DNA from: Clostridia bacterium
Lineage (GTDB): Bacteria > Bacillota > Clostridia > Christensenellales > CAG-917
Length of the DNA stretch: 64,000 bases
Direction of reading: 5' to 3'
Assembly (NCBI GenBank): GCA_900763875.1
Contig: CAAFLX010000037.1
Coordinates: 24,959 to 88,958, forward strand
Shown: positions 42,520 to 51,230 of the stretch, piece by piece
How positions within the stretch are numbered: the stretch's first letter is position 1
How the letters are laid out: each line of letters begins with the position of its first letter
Notes under the pieces: generated by a model
What the model was told of the DNA's origin: nothing
Databases searched by the model: none
The model's input: the letters and a program-made list of their open reading frames with translations, nothing else
Position numbers and translations under genes: made by a program

Positions 42520-43338
42520 ATGAAAATCAAGGTTAATCCTCTCTTTTTTGCGCTTGCGCTTGCTTTGGTGGCATTCGGACACGCGCTTGATTTCGTGTGG
42601 ACGATGCTTGCGCTCATCTTGCACGAGAGCGCGCACGCACTCATGGCAAGAACAAGAGGATACGTCGTCAAAAAAGTGGTGCTTTTGCCGTATGGGGCAA
42701 TGATGAGTGCGGGTGAAAACTTTGACAAAACCTCAAGCATACTCATAGGTCTTGCAGGCCCTTTGGCAAATCTTTTGCTTGCGCTCGTCACCCTCGGTGT
42801 TTGGTGGCTCTTTCCCTCTGTTTATCCTTTCACGCATTCGTTTTTGTATGCGAATTTGTCACTTGCTTTTTTCAACTTGCTCCCCGTCTATCCTCTTGAC
42901 GGCTCGCGGGTGGTGCTGGGCTTTTGCAAAAACAAACTTAAAGCAATCAAGGGTATGCAAATTGCGGGCGTGGTTTGTTCGTTCGCTTTTTTGGGATTGT
43001 TTATAGGCTCGATTTTTTTCGGACTTAATTTCACTTTTGGCATCATTGCAGTATTTCTTTTTTATGGCGCGACTTTTGCAAGCAAGGACGAAACCTATTC
43101 GAGCGTGCTTGACGTGTCTTGCAAAAACTATGACCTCGGCGTTGAATTAAAGCGTGTGGAAATCTCCAAAAACACGCCGATTTTGCGCCTTTTTCACCAC
43201 GTCGGACGGCTGTCCAAAACTACTTTTGACATCGTTGAGGACGGCAAAGTGTTGCGCACTCTCACCGAAGACGACTTGAAATCGCTCGCCGTCAAAAACA
43301 AACTGACAAAACCTGTCGGCGACGTCCTGCAGCAATAG
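42520..43338 (+). CDS. spoIVFB: SpoIVFB-type intramembrane zinc metalloprotease (M50)
   Basis: 272 residues. Five to six membrane segments. HESAH (residues about 36-40) is the HExxH zinc site, and NLLPVYPLDGSRV near 124 supplies the third ligand aspartate, in the exact M50B layout. A C-terminal cytoplasmic domain (about 185-272) resembles a CBS-type module. SpoIVFB cleaves pro-sigma-K in the mother cell during sporulation. Context after minD/minE supports SpoIVFB over generic M50 proteases. No signal for its own sigma-E promoter was convincing. Confidence 0.88.
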   Translation: MKIKVNPLFFALALALVAFGHALDFVWTMLALILHESAHALMARTRGYVVKKVVLLPYGAMMSAGENFDKTSSILIGLAGPLANLLLALVTLGVWWLFPSVYPFTHSFLYANLSLAFFNLLPVYPLDGSRVVLGFCKNKLKAIKGMQIAGVVCSFAFLGLFIGSIFFGLNFTFGIIAVFLFYGATFASKDETYSSVLDVSCKNYDLGVELKRVEISKNTPILRLFHHVGRLSKTTFDIVEDGKVLRTLTEDDLKSLAVKNKLTKPVGDVLQQ

Positions 43339-43377
43339 CGGAGCAACCTTGCAAGGCAATTCGTGTGACACATATTC

Positions 43378-43406
43378 TTGACTTTTGGCGTTGCTTATAA
43401 TAAAAT
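43378..43406 (+). promoter_or_regulatory. Promoter of the ROK kinase gene
   Basis: TTGACT (43378-43383), 17 bp, TAAAAT (43401-43406). A leader of about 24 nt carries AGAGGG before the ATG. Confidence 0.75.
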
Positions 43407-43436
43407 TATATCAACAACTGTTTAGAGGGTTTTTTT

Positions 43437-44372
43437 ATGAAATACGTTGGCATAGACATCGGCGGTATGAGCATAAAAGGCGGTATCGTGGACGAAAAGG
43501 GCATCATTCTTTCAAGAAAAGTTATCGTCACTTCCCCGGGCAAAGAGGATTTTCTCATTGTTTCGGATATTGCGGCTCTCATCGAGGATTTGGTCAAGGA
43601 TTGCAAGGACGAAATCGTGGGCGTGGGCATAGGTTGCCCCGGCTCGATTTATGACGAAAAGGGCATTGTGCGCTACTCTTGCAACATCAATTTCCGCAAC
43701 ACGCCCATGGCAAAAATGATTGCGGAAAAAACGCAAATTTCCAACGTGAAACTCTCAAACGACGCAAACTGCGCGGCTCTTGGCGAAACCATGTTCGGAG
43801 CAGGCAACGGCGCAAAAAACTCGGTTATGGTGACTCTCGGCACGGGAGTTGGCACGGGCATCATATGCGACGGCAGGCTTGTCACGGGCAATCGCTCGGC
43901 AGGAGCGGAGGGCGGACACATTCAAATCAACCTCGGCGGAGCAACTTGCGGCTGTGGCAAAAAGGGTTGTTATGAGGCGTATGCGTCGGCAACTGCGCTT
44001 ATGAATCAAATTCAAACCGCTTGCGAAAAGCACCCCGAAAGCCTGTTGGCAAAGCGCGTCGAAGAAGACGGCAACAGCGGAAAAGTGGTGTTTGACTGTG
44101 CAAAAGAGGGGGATAAAGTGTCGATTGCGGTGGTGAAACGCTACATCAAGTATGTTGGAGTCGGGCTTGTCAACTTTGCAAATATCTTTATGCCCGAGGT
44201 CATCATCATTGGCGGAGGCATCTCGAATCAGGGCGACAACATCATCAAACCTTTGCAAAGATACGTGTCGAGAAACAAGTACGGAGCAGACTATACGCCC
44301 AAGGTAAAGGTGGTTGCGGCAACCCTCAAAAACGACGCAGGCATCATCGGCGCGGCGGCACTTTGTATGTGA
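43437..44372 (+). CDS. glcK: ROK family glucokinase
   Basis: 311 residues. YVGIDIGGMSIKGGIVDEKG is the ATP-binding N-terminal loop; VKLSNDANCAALGE carries the catalytic aspartate; EGGHIQINLGG then CGCGKKGCYEAYAS supply the His-Cys3 zinc site of ROK proteins; VIIIGGGISNQG is the adenosine loop. Lack of an N-terminal helix-turn-helix marks it as a kinase rather than a ROK repressor. Glucose is the usual substrate; other hexoses are possible. Confidence 0.9.
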   Translation: MKYVGIDIGGMSIKGGIVDEKGIILSRKVIVTSPGKEDFLIVSDIAALIEDLVKDCKDEIVGVGIGCPGSIYDEKGIVRYSCNINFRNTPMAKMIAEKTQISNVKLSNDANCAALGETMFGAGNGAKNSVMVTLGTGVGTGIICDGRLVTGNRSAGAEGGHIQINLGGATCGCGKKGCYEAYASATALMNQIQTACEKHPESLLAKRVEEDGNSGKVVFDCAKEGDKVSIAVVKRYIKYVGVGLVNFANIFMPEVIIIGGGISNQGDNIIKPLQRYVSRNKYGADYTPKVKVVAATLKNDAGIIGAAALCM

Positions 44373-44374
44373 AA

Positions 44375-44480
44375 TACAACCGAAAAACCGATGGAAAACA
44401 GCCGAAAAATCAATGCGAAAACGCTGAAAAATCGGCAAAAAACAGCGAAAAACAATAGGAAAAATATAGAAAAACCGCAA
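44375..44480. repeat. Phased A-tract spacer between glcK and the TIGR03960 gene
   Basis: About ten runs of 4-6 A on the plus strand, spaced 10-12 bp and separated by units such as CCG, GCG, TCGG, CAGCG. No open frame or hairpin explains the pattern. It mirrors the T-tract region at 24720-24910 and predicts bent DNA. Confidence 0.6.
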
Positions 44481-44505
44481 TGATTTTGCGGCGAAATCGA
44501 GAAAA

Positions 44506-46269
44506 ATGCAAGACTACAAACAACGGTATATGGCTTTGCTCGGCGAAGTCGAAAAGCCTGCAAGATATGCGGGCGGAGAGTGGAATATCCCCGATATGAA
44601 CAAAGAGCGCAAAGGGGATATGGTTTTTTGTTTTCCCGAACTTTATGAAATCGGAATGAGCAACCTCGGCGTTGCAATCCTCTACGACATCGTGAACAAG
44701 ACGGACGGGTACGTGGCGGAGAGGTGCTATGCTCCTGCGCCCGACTTTGCAAAAAAGCTCAAAGAAAACGACGTTCCGCTCCTTTCACTCGAAACGAAAA
44801 AGCCCCTCAAAGACTTCACCGTGGTGGGCTTTTCGGTTGGGTTTGAATTGCTCTACACCAACGTTTTGTATATGCTCGACCTTGCAAAGATTCCGTTTAG
44901 GGCAAAGGATAGGGACGATTCCTATCCCATTTTGCTTGCAGGCGGCCCTTGCTCGGTGAATCCCGAACCTTTTGCGGACTTCTTTGACGTGGTGCTTGTA
45001 GGCGAGGGCGAGGACGCGGATATCGCAATCCTCAAAGTCGTTTCAGAGGGCAAGGCGCAAGGGCTTTCAAAAAGAGAAATACTTGAGAAAATCAAGGGTA
45101 TGGAAGGGGCGTACGTGCCAAGTTTGCACAAGGAGGGGGAAGTTGTCGTCAAGGCGGTTGTGCCCGACTTTGAAAATGCGGAATATCCCACGCGTCCTCT
45201 CGTGCCCAACATAGAGGCGGTGCACGACAGAGCCACGCTCGAACTGTATCGCGGTTGTGCGAGCGGTTGCAGATTTTGTCAGGCGGGATTTTGGTATCGT
45301 CCCATAAGAGAGCGCAGTGCAAAAAGATGCGCCGAGATTGCAAAAGAAATGGTGGACAGCACGGGATTCAACGAAATCTCGCTTTGCTCGCTGTCTACAA
45401 GCGACTATACGGGACTTGAAGAACTCGAAGCGGAGTTGGGAGAGTACTGCAAACAAAAGCGTATAAATCTTGCTCTGCCCAGTTTGAGAATAAGCAGTTT
45501 TAAGCCCGATATGGCAAGCAATTCGAGAAGAAGCTCGCTCACGTTCGCGCCCGAGGCTGGCACGCAAAGACTGCGCAACGTCATCAACAAGAACGTCACC
45601 GAAGAAGAAATCGACAAAATCTCGGTTGCGTTCGAGGCAGGATACGACAGCGTAAAACTGTATTTTATGATGGGACTTCCCACCGAAACGGACGAGGATA
45701 TTGCGGGAATTGCAGAGATCTGCAAACGCCTCAAACAACTCTATTGGCAAAAACGCTCCAAGAGAGGACTCAATATTTCGGTGAGTTGCGCGGTGTTCAT
45801 TCCAAAGCCCTGCACGCCTTTTCAATGGGAGGCGCAAATCTCTATGGACGAGATGAAACGCAAACAAAACTACTTGCGCGGACTTTTGAAACAGATAAAG
45901 GGTGTGACTTTCTCGTGGCACGGCGCGGAAACGTCGGTGCTTGAAGCGGCTCTTGCAAGAGGAGATAGAAAGCAATCCTACGTCATTGAAAGAGCCTATG
46001 AGTTGGGTGCAAAATTCGACGGTTGGAGCGAGCATTTCAAGTGGGACGTGTGGCAAAAAGCCTTTGCCGATTGCGCTCTCAAAATGGAAGACTATTATGG
46101 GGCGATTCCGCTTGATAGAACGCTGCCGTGGGAGTTTATCGACTCGGGCGTGAGCAAAAAATATTTGCTCAAACAGCGTGAGCTTGCCTACGAGGGCGTG
46201 ACAACCAAAAACTGCAGAGAGGGTTGCAACGGCTGTGGAGCGAATAGGCTTGGGAGGTGCACGATATGA
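44506..46269 (+). CDS. TIGR03960 family B12-binding-like/radical SAM protein
   Basis: 587 residues. N-terminal region with FCFPELYEIGMSNLGVAILY and LLAGGPCSVNPEPFADFFDV resembles a B12-binding-like domain; the radical SAM site is RGCASGCRFCQAG (C-x3-C-x2-C) near residue 247. A Cys-rich end (NCREGCNGCGANRLGRC) may bind another cluster. This family is typically encoded just before a TIGR03936 protein and RNase G, exactly as here; the two TIGR proteins are thought to act together, the reaction being unknown to me. Overlaps the next gene by 4 bp. Confidence 0.88.
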   Translation: MQDYKQRYMALLGEVEKPARYAGGEWNIPDMNKERKGDMVFCFPELYEIGMSNLGVAILYDIVNKTDGYVAERCYAPAPDFAKKLKENDVPLLSLETKKPLKDFTVVGFSVGFELLYTNVLYMLDLAKIPFRAKDRDDSYPILLAGGPCSVNPEPFADFFDVVLVGEGEDADIAILKVVSEGKAQGLSKREILEKIKGMEGAYVPSLHKEGEVVVKAVVPDFENAEYPTRPLVPNIEAVHDRATLELYRGCASGCRFCQAGFWYRPIRERSAKRCAEIAKEMVDSTGFNEISLCSLSTSDYTGLEELEAELGEYCKQKRINLALPSLRISSFKPDMASNSRRSSLTFAPEAGTQRLRNVINKNVTEEEIDKISVAFEAGYDSVKLYFMMGLPTETDEDIAGIAEICKRLKQLYWQKRSKRGLNISVSCAVFIPKPCTPFQWEAQISMDEMKRKQNYLRGLLKQIKGVTFSWHGAETSVLEAALARGDRKQSYVIERAYELGAKFDGWSEHFKWDVWQKAFADCALKMEDYYGAIPLDRTLPWEFIDSGVSKKYLLKQRELAYEGVTTKNCREGCNGCGANRLGRCTI

Positions 46270-46895
46270 TTGTTTTGAAATATCAAAAAACGGATAGCGT
46301 GTGCTTTATCTCGCATATCGATTTGTTGCGACATATGGACAGAGTGGTGAGGCGAGGCAAAATCAACATCAACTACTCGCAAGGATTCAATCCGCACTCG
46401 CTGATGTACTTTTCGCCGCCGCTTTCGCTTGGCATTTCGTCCAAAGCGGAGTATTTGACTCTCGACAGTGGCGACGAGGCGCAAGACGTGTTTGAAAAAT
46501 ACAACTCCGCAGTGCCCGATTCGCTGAAAGCTAGCAAGGTTTTTTATTGCGAGAAAAACCCCAATTTGCAGGCGAAAGTCGTGTGTGCGGACTACGTTTT
46601 CAACCTGCCGTATTGCGATATAGAGGTTGGCGACGTCTTTGAAATAAGCTATGAAAAGAAAGGCGCAACCGTCACCGAAAACGTGGCGAGCAAGATATAT
46701 GCGTTCTTTGAAAAGGACGGAAAACTTGTCGCGCGCCTTGCCTCGGGAAGCGTAAACTTGCGCCCCGACAGAATCCTTGACAAGCTCAACGCTATTCTCG
46801 GCAAGGATTTGAAACTTTGCGATATAGAAAAAATCGCTCAATACGTGGACGTCGAGGGGCAACTCGTTGACGTTGACGACTATTTGCAAAAATAA
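46266..46895 (+). CDS. TIGR03936 family protein (DUF2344)
   Basis: 209 residues from ATG 46266 behind GGGAGG. VLKYQKTDSVCFISHIDLLR and NYSQGFNPHSLMYFSPPLSL are the family blocks. Companion of the preceding radical SAM protein, with which it is fused in some genomes. Function not established. Ends just before a probable terminator. Confidence 0.88.
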   Translation: MIVLKYQKTDSVCFISHIDLLRHMDRVVRRGKININYSQGFNPHSLMYFSPPLSLGISSKAEYLTLDSGDEAQDVFEKYNSAVPDSLKASKVFYCEKNPNLQAKVVCADYVFNLPYCDIEVGDVFEISYEKKGATVTENVASKIYAFFEKDGKLVARLASGSVNLRPDRILDKLNAILGKDLKLCDIEKIAQYVDVEGQLVDVDDYLQK

Positions 46896-46931
46896 AACGG
46901 ACGGCGCATTTTGGGCGTTTCGTTCGTTTTT
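46896..46931 (+). terminator. Probable terminator after the TIGR03936 gene
   Basis: AACGGACG (46896-46903) pairs with CGTTCGTT (46921-46928, one G-U), followed by TTT; 17-nt loop. Confidence 0.5.
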
Positions 46932-46980
46932 GCGTTTTTGCGGCTAAAAAGATAATAATTTTTTTAGGAATATATCAAAA

Positions 46981-48450
46981 ATGAAACAACTCATTCTCGA
47001 CTACACGCCCTATTGTACGCGCGTGGCTGTGGTCGAAGACGGAAAACTTTGCGATTTTTCCGTCGAACGCGCAAATTATAGAGGCATTGTCGGCAATATC
47101 TACAAGGGCAAGGTGGAAAACGTCCTTGGCGGTATGCAGGCGGCTTTTGTCAACATCGGCAGAGAACGCAACGGATTTTTGTACACGGGCGATTCGCTTG
47201 TGGACAGCAGAGGTCTTGAAAAGGGTATGCCCGGTGGCAAAGCGTTCAATATCTCGGCAGGCGACGTCATTATGTGCCAAGTGGTCAAAGAGCCGTTCGG
47301 ACAAAAGGGCGCGCGCCTCACAACAGACGTGACTATCCCCGGCTACTATCTCGTGTTGCTGCCCTTGTCCACGTTTGTGGGTACGTCAAGAAAAATCGAG
47401 GACGGCAAAAGACGGGCGTATTTGGAAGAATACGTGTCGTCGATTTGCCCAGACGGTATGGGGTTTATCATTCGCACGGCGGCAGGCAAGGCAAGCGACG
47501 AGGACTTGTCAAACGAGATGCGCTCCCTCGTCGAGAGGTGGGGACAAATCCGCAAAGATTACGCCTCGGCAAAGGAATCGTCGCTCGTGTTCGAGGAGAC
47601 GAGCCTGTTTGAAAGGGCGATACGCGAAACGCTTTGCGAGGACGTTGACGAAGTGGTTGTCAACGACCAAGAGATTGCAAAAATCCTTGCAAACAACGTC
47701 GGAAAGCCCGTGTCTTTTTTCGAGAGCGAGCGCAATATTATGAAGCACTACGGCGTGACGGCGCAAATCAACCATTTGTGCGACAGAAAAGTGTGGATGC
47801 AAAACGGCGCGTATCTTGTCATCGACAAGACCGAGGCTTTGACCGTCATTGACGTGAATACGGGCAAATTTGTCGGGACGAGCCACCTCGAAGACACCGT
47901 GTATAAGACCAATCTGGCGGCGGCGGAATGTATTGCCTCGCAACTTAGGCTCAGAAACATCAGCGGCATCGTCATCATCGACTTCATCGATATGGCTCTG
48001 GAAGAGCATCGCCAAAGCGTGCTTGAAACGCTCAAAGAGGCTCTGAAAAGAGATAGGCTCAAAACTTCTGCCGTCGGATTTACCGCGCTTGGACTTGTCG
48101 AACTGACTCGCAAAAAAACAAGACTTCCTCTTGACGAATTTATGCTGCAACACTGCAACGACTGCTCGGGCGGCTTTGTCATAAGCGACGCGCAACTTGC
48201 CTTTATGCTGCGCGACGACCTTGTGGATTTCATCATCGAGCATAAGTGCGACACTGTGTACGTGGGCGCGCATACGGGCGTGTTCGATATGGTGTTTGAG
48301 TCGGGCATTATGAATCGTCAGCTCGAAGGAGCGTGGAAAAATAAGCAAATCTACTTCTATGCAGACGACTCCATACCCCGTGAAAAGTGGAATATATCCA
48401 AAGAAAAACCCACAGAATTCAGAAGTTACGTGCGCGTGCTTGCAAAATAA
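46981..48450 (+). CDS. rng: Ribonuclease E/G family protein (RNase G)
   Basis: 489 residues. N-terminal MKQLILDYTPYCTRVAVVEDG then an S1 domain (IVGNIYKGKVENVLGGMQAAFVNIG split across residues 37-62). The DNase I-like catalytic region holds VIDVNTGKFVG (catalytic aspartate) and IVIIDFIDM (second aspartate); HCNDCSGGF near 392 is the zinc-link cysteine pair. It cleaves single-stranded AU-rich RNA in rRNA maturation and mRNA decay. Placement after the TIGR03960/TIGR03936 pair is standard; the usual rplU-rpmA genes do not follow. Confidence 0.93.
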   Translation: MKQLILDYTPYCTRVAVVEDGKLCDFSVERANYRGIVGNIYKGKVENVLGGMQAAFVNIGRERNGFLYTGDSLVDSRGLEKGMPGGKAFNISAGDVIMCQVVKEPFGQKGARLTTDVTIPGYYLVLLPLSTFVGTSRKIEDGKRRAYLEEYVSSICPDGMGFIIRTAAGKASDEDLSNEMRSLVERWGQIRKDYASAKESSLVFEETSLFERAIRETLCEDVDEVVVNDQEIAKILANNVGKPVSFFESERNIMKHYGVTAQINHLCDRKVWMQNGAYLVIDKTEALTVIDVNTGKFVGTSHLEDTVYKTNLAAAECIASQLRLRNISGIVIIDFIDMALEEHRQSVLETLKEALKRDRLKTSAVGFTALGLVELTRKKTRLPLDEFMLQHCNDCSGGFVISDAQLAFMLRDDLVDFIIEHKCDTVYVGAHTGVFDMVFESGIMNRQLEGAWKNKQIYFYADDSIPREKWNISKEKPTEFRSYVRVLAK

Positions 48451-48531
48451 TCGAAGATAAGAAATATCAGGATAAGAAATATCTTCAAAATTGCGTCATC
48501 CGCGCCAAAGGAGTTATATCCCTCGCTTGCC

Positions 48532-48560
48532 TTGCAATTATTTTTGCAACGTGCTATAAT
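48532..48560 (+). promoter_or_regulatory. Promoter of the MDR-family gene, near-leaderless
   Basis: TTGCAA (48532-48537), 17 bp, TATAAT (48555-48560); ATG at 48571 after 10 nt, implying a leader of only 3-4 nt. An in-frame ATG at 48532 overlaps the -35 box and is excluded. Confidence 0.75.
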
Positions 48561-48570
48561 ATGTGTAATT

Positions 48571-49548
48571 ATGAAACAATGGCGAATTAATATGGACGAC
48601 GGCGCGACTCTTTTTGAGAGCGTGAGCGTCAGAGAAGATGGACAAGTCAAACTCAAATTGTCCAAAGTGGCAGTGTCCTCGCAGGATATGGCGAATTCTG
48701 CGTCCCTTGCAAAAGATAAGGCGGTGACTCCCGGCCATTCGGCGGTTGCATACGTGTCGGAGGCGGACGAGGACAGCGGTCTTAAACTCGGCGCGCGCGT
48801 TGTGGTAAGCCCCTATGTAAAGGCGCAAGATCACGGCGTCGATATCGTCAAAACAATGGGCGTTGACGTGGACGGATTGTTGCGCGATTTCGTGTGCGTT
48901 CCGCTTGAAAACGTTTTCGTTCTTCCCGACGGTATTAGCGACGAGGAGGCTTTGTTTGCAGAGTACATCGCAATGGGCGACAACGTGTTTGAGGCTCTCG
49001 AACTCGAAAAGGGCGATTATATCGTGGTGCTCGGCGCAAGTACTCTCGGTCTTACGATTGCGCAAATGGCAAACTACTATCAGTTTGTGCCGATTCTCAT
49101 CGACCTCGATTCCGAAAAACTGGCTCTTGCGCAAAAGTGGGGCGTGAGTTATACGCTCAATCCCACCTACGACAATTTGGAGCGCAGAGTTGAGGAAATC
49201 ACGGGCGGACGTATGAGTGAATCGGCGATTTTTGCAGGCGAAAGCGTGGATATAAACTCGGCAATTCGACTCGTCAAAAACGAGGGCGACGTGATTATCG
49301 CAGGATACGCAACTCGCGCAAAACACGCCATCGACGCATACCCCATTTTGAAAAAACAACTCAAAGTCAAGGGCGTGTCAAACGGCGACGGCTGTATGCC
49401 CTCGGCAATCAACCTGCTTGCAAACAAGGTTGTCAAAACGGACGGGATTATCGGCGCGGCGGCAAGTTTCGAGGAAGTGCCGCAAGTTGTCGAAAACTGT
49501 GTGAAATATCCCTATCAATACGGAAAAATCGTCGTGAATATCGACTGA
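48571..49548 (+). CDS. Medium-chain dehydrogenase/reductase (MDR) fold protein lacking zinc ligands
   Basis: 325 residues from ATG 48571 (48592 is an alternative). GroES-like N-terminal part, then a Rossmann domain with YIVVLGASTLGLTIAQMA (about 148-165). The catalytic-zinc motif GHE is GHS here (TPGHSAVAYV), the usual catalytic cysteine position reads VSSQD, and the four-cysteine structural zinc loop is absent. It is thus related to threonine/sorbitol dehydrogenases but probably zinc-independent or non-catalytic in the classic sense. Substrate unknown. Own promoter and terminator. Confidence 0.75.
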   Translation: MKQWRINMDDGATLFESVSVREDGQVKLKLSKVAVSSQDMANSASLAKDKAVTPGHSAVAYVSEADEDSGLKLGARVVVSPYVKAQDHGVDIVKTMGVDVDGLLRDFVCVPLENVFVLPDGISDEEALFAEYIAMGDNVFEALELEKGDYIVVLGASTLGLTIAQMANYYQFVPILIDLDSEKLALAQKWGVSYTLNPTYDNLERRVEEITGGRMSESAIFAGESVDINSAIRLVKNEGDVIIAGYATRAKHAIDAYPILKKQLKVKGVSNGDGCMPSAINLLANKVVKTDGIIGAAASFEEVPQVVENCVKYPYQYGKIVVNID

Positions 49549-49565
49549 TAATGAAAAAATACAAG

Positions 49566-49592
49566 GCGAAGGGCAGCACTCTTCGCTTTTTT
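49566..49592 (+). terminator. Terminator after the MDR gene
   Basis: Perfect 6-bp stem GCGAAG (49566-49571) / CTTCGC (49581-49586), 9-nt loop, six Ts. Confidence 0.75.
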
Positions 49593-49617
49593 GCGCCTTA
49601 TGGGCGTTTGAGAGATT

Positions 49618-51117
49618 ATGAGTGAAAAAATGACAAAATTCAAAAGCACGTTTTTGTCCGTGCAAGAGGGTGTGCGTAAATTTTCGTACACCGATTGGTA
49701 TATTTTGCTTGTTTTGGCAATCGGCGTAACCGGCTGGGCGTTGAAAAATGCCGTGGTCGGATTTGTGGGTATGGTGCTTGTATCGAGCGTCGTGTTGGTG
49801 CTGTCCGACGACTTGCTCCCGCTCACCGTCAACGCTTTCGGCGCGATGTTGATGATATACACCGACAAACTCGACGAGTTTTTGAAAATGTGGCCGTCAC
49901 TGATTGTGCTTGTGATTGCAATCGTCATATTCGTGGTGAGAAACGCCGTTGCCAAAGTCAAACGCAAAGATCGCTTTGTGTTTGGAAAGATGTTCTTCCC
50001 GCAAATCGCAATCAGCATTGCGCTGCTCTTGGGCGGTATCGGCACGATTGCGGTCGATAGATACGTTGCGTCCCTGCCCAACGTCCTTGCGCTCGGCATT
50101 GGCGTGCTTGCAATCTATCTGCTCTTTGCCAACTTCATAAAGAGAAATGATGAAATCGACTATGCAAAATACTTTGCAAAAGTGCTTATGTGGATTGGCT
50201 TTGCCGTCAGCATTCAGCTTTGCGTCGTCATTGCAAAATCGGGTATTGCGCCAAACGAGTGGGCAAAGGCGTATTGGAACGTCGGTTGGGGCAACCGCAA
50301 CAATATCGCCACGTTCTTTCTGCTCACTGCGCCTATGGCTCTTTACCTCTCGACAAGGACGAGAAGGGGCTGGGCGTATATCCTTATGGCGTTTTGGCAG
50401 TACGCTTGCCTTATCATGACTTTGTCAAGGGGCGGAATCCTGTTCGGTCTTATCGCGCTCGTGTTCGGCGTGGCGTTTTCGATATATAAAGCTCCGTGCA
50501 AAAAGCATCAACTGATTTGCTTTGCCATTTGCGCCGTTGTGATTATCATTGTCGGCATCGTGTTCAGAGACGGCGTGAAGGGCGTTATAAAGAGCCTTAT
50601 GGACAGAGTCAACGGCGGACACGAAGGCGATTTGTCGTCGGGTAGACTCGACTTGTACAAGGAGGCATGGGAGCAGTTTAAGGCGCATCCCTTCCTCGGT
50701 GTGGGTATGGGCTTTATCGGCAAAGTGTGGATAACAAACGATATGGCGCAATACTGGTTTCACTCCACCTTCTTCCAAGTGCTTGCGTGTATGGGCATCG
50801 TCGGCATTGTCGCTTACACTTATTACTACGTCGTGCGCATCGGCTTTTGCATCAAAATGATGAAACAACAATTCAGATTTGCATTCTTCGTGTTTGTCGC
50901 GTGGGTGGGCTTTGAGGGCTACTCGATGATTGACACCGGCACGATGAGCCCGTTCCCGTATATGATGCTCGTTGCGGTTATGACCTGTATCTTGGAGCTT
51001 TCCTGCCAAAACAGAAACCACGAAACCGACGTCAACGGCATCAAGGACAGATTGCTTGAAGAAAGATACGTGCGTGACGTCGGAATCGATATCGTGCGTG
51101 CAAAAAGCGTTGATTGA
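49618..51117 (+). CDS. O-antigen ligase/polymerase family membrane protein
   Basis: 499 residues with about 11 membrane segments. The signature of the Wzy_C family lies in an extracytoplasmic loop and the following helix near residues 340-385: SSGRLDLYKEAWEQFKAHPF then LGVGMGFIGK. An earlier segment, LTAPMALYLSTRTRRGW and LIMTLSRGGILFGLI, is also typical. Members ligate or polymerise glycans on lipid carriers, or attach them to proteins; in a Gram-positive cell capsule or teichoic-acid-like polymers are likely acceptors, which is inference. A terminator separates it from the upstream gene. Confidence 0.8.
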   Translation: MSEKMTKFKSTFLSVQEGVRKFSYTDWYILLVLAIGVTGWALKNAVVGFVGMVLVSSVVLVLSDDLLPLTVNAFGAMLMIYTDKLDEFLKMWPSLIVLVIAIVIFVVRNAVAKVKRKDRFVFGKMFFPQIAISIALLLGGIGTIAVDRYVASLPNVLALGIGVLAIYLLFANFIKRNDEIDYAKYFAKVLMWIGFAVSIQLCVVIAKSGIAPNEWAKAYWNVGWGNRNNIATFFLLTAPMALYLSTRTRRGWAYILMAFWQYACLIMTLSRGGILFGLIALVFGVAFSIYKAPCKKHQLICFAICAVVIIIVGIVFRDGVKGVIKSLMDRVNGGHEGDLSSGRLDLYKEAWEQFKAHPFLGVGMGFIGKVWITNDMAQYWFHSTFFQVLACMGIVGIVAYTYYYVVRIGFCIKMMKQQFRFAFFVFVAWVGFEGYSMIDTGTMSPFPYMMLVAVMTCILELSCQNRNHETDVNGIKDRLLEERYVRDVGIDIVRAKSVD

Positions 51118-51152
51118 TATTGACAAAAGAGGACTTTGGACTCAATACAAAT

Positions 51153-51180
51153 AAAAAAAGACGCGGTTGCGTCTTTTTTT
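51153..51180. terminator. Bidirectional terminator between convergent genes
   Basis: Perfect 12-bp stem AAAAAAAGACGC / GCGTCTTTTTTT with a 4-nt loop, serving the polymerase gene and the convergent hydrolase gene. Confidence 0.9.
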
Positions 51181-51230
51181 GTGCAGTTTTAATTTAAGAT
51201 AAGTTGCCGCCACAACGCTTTTTGATAGGC

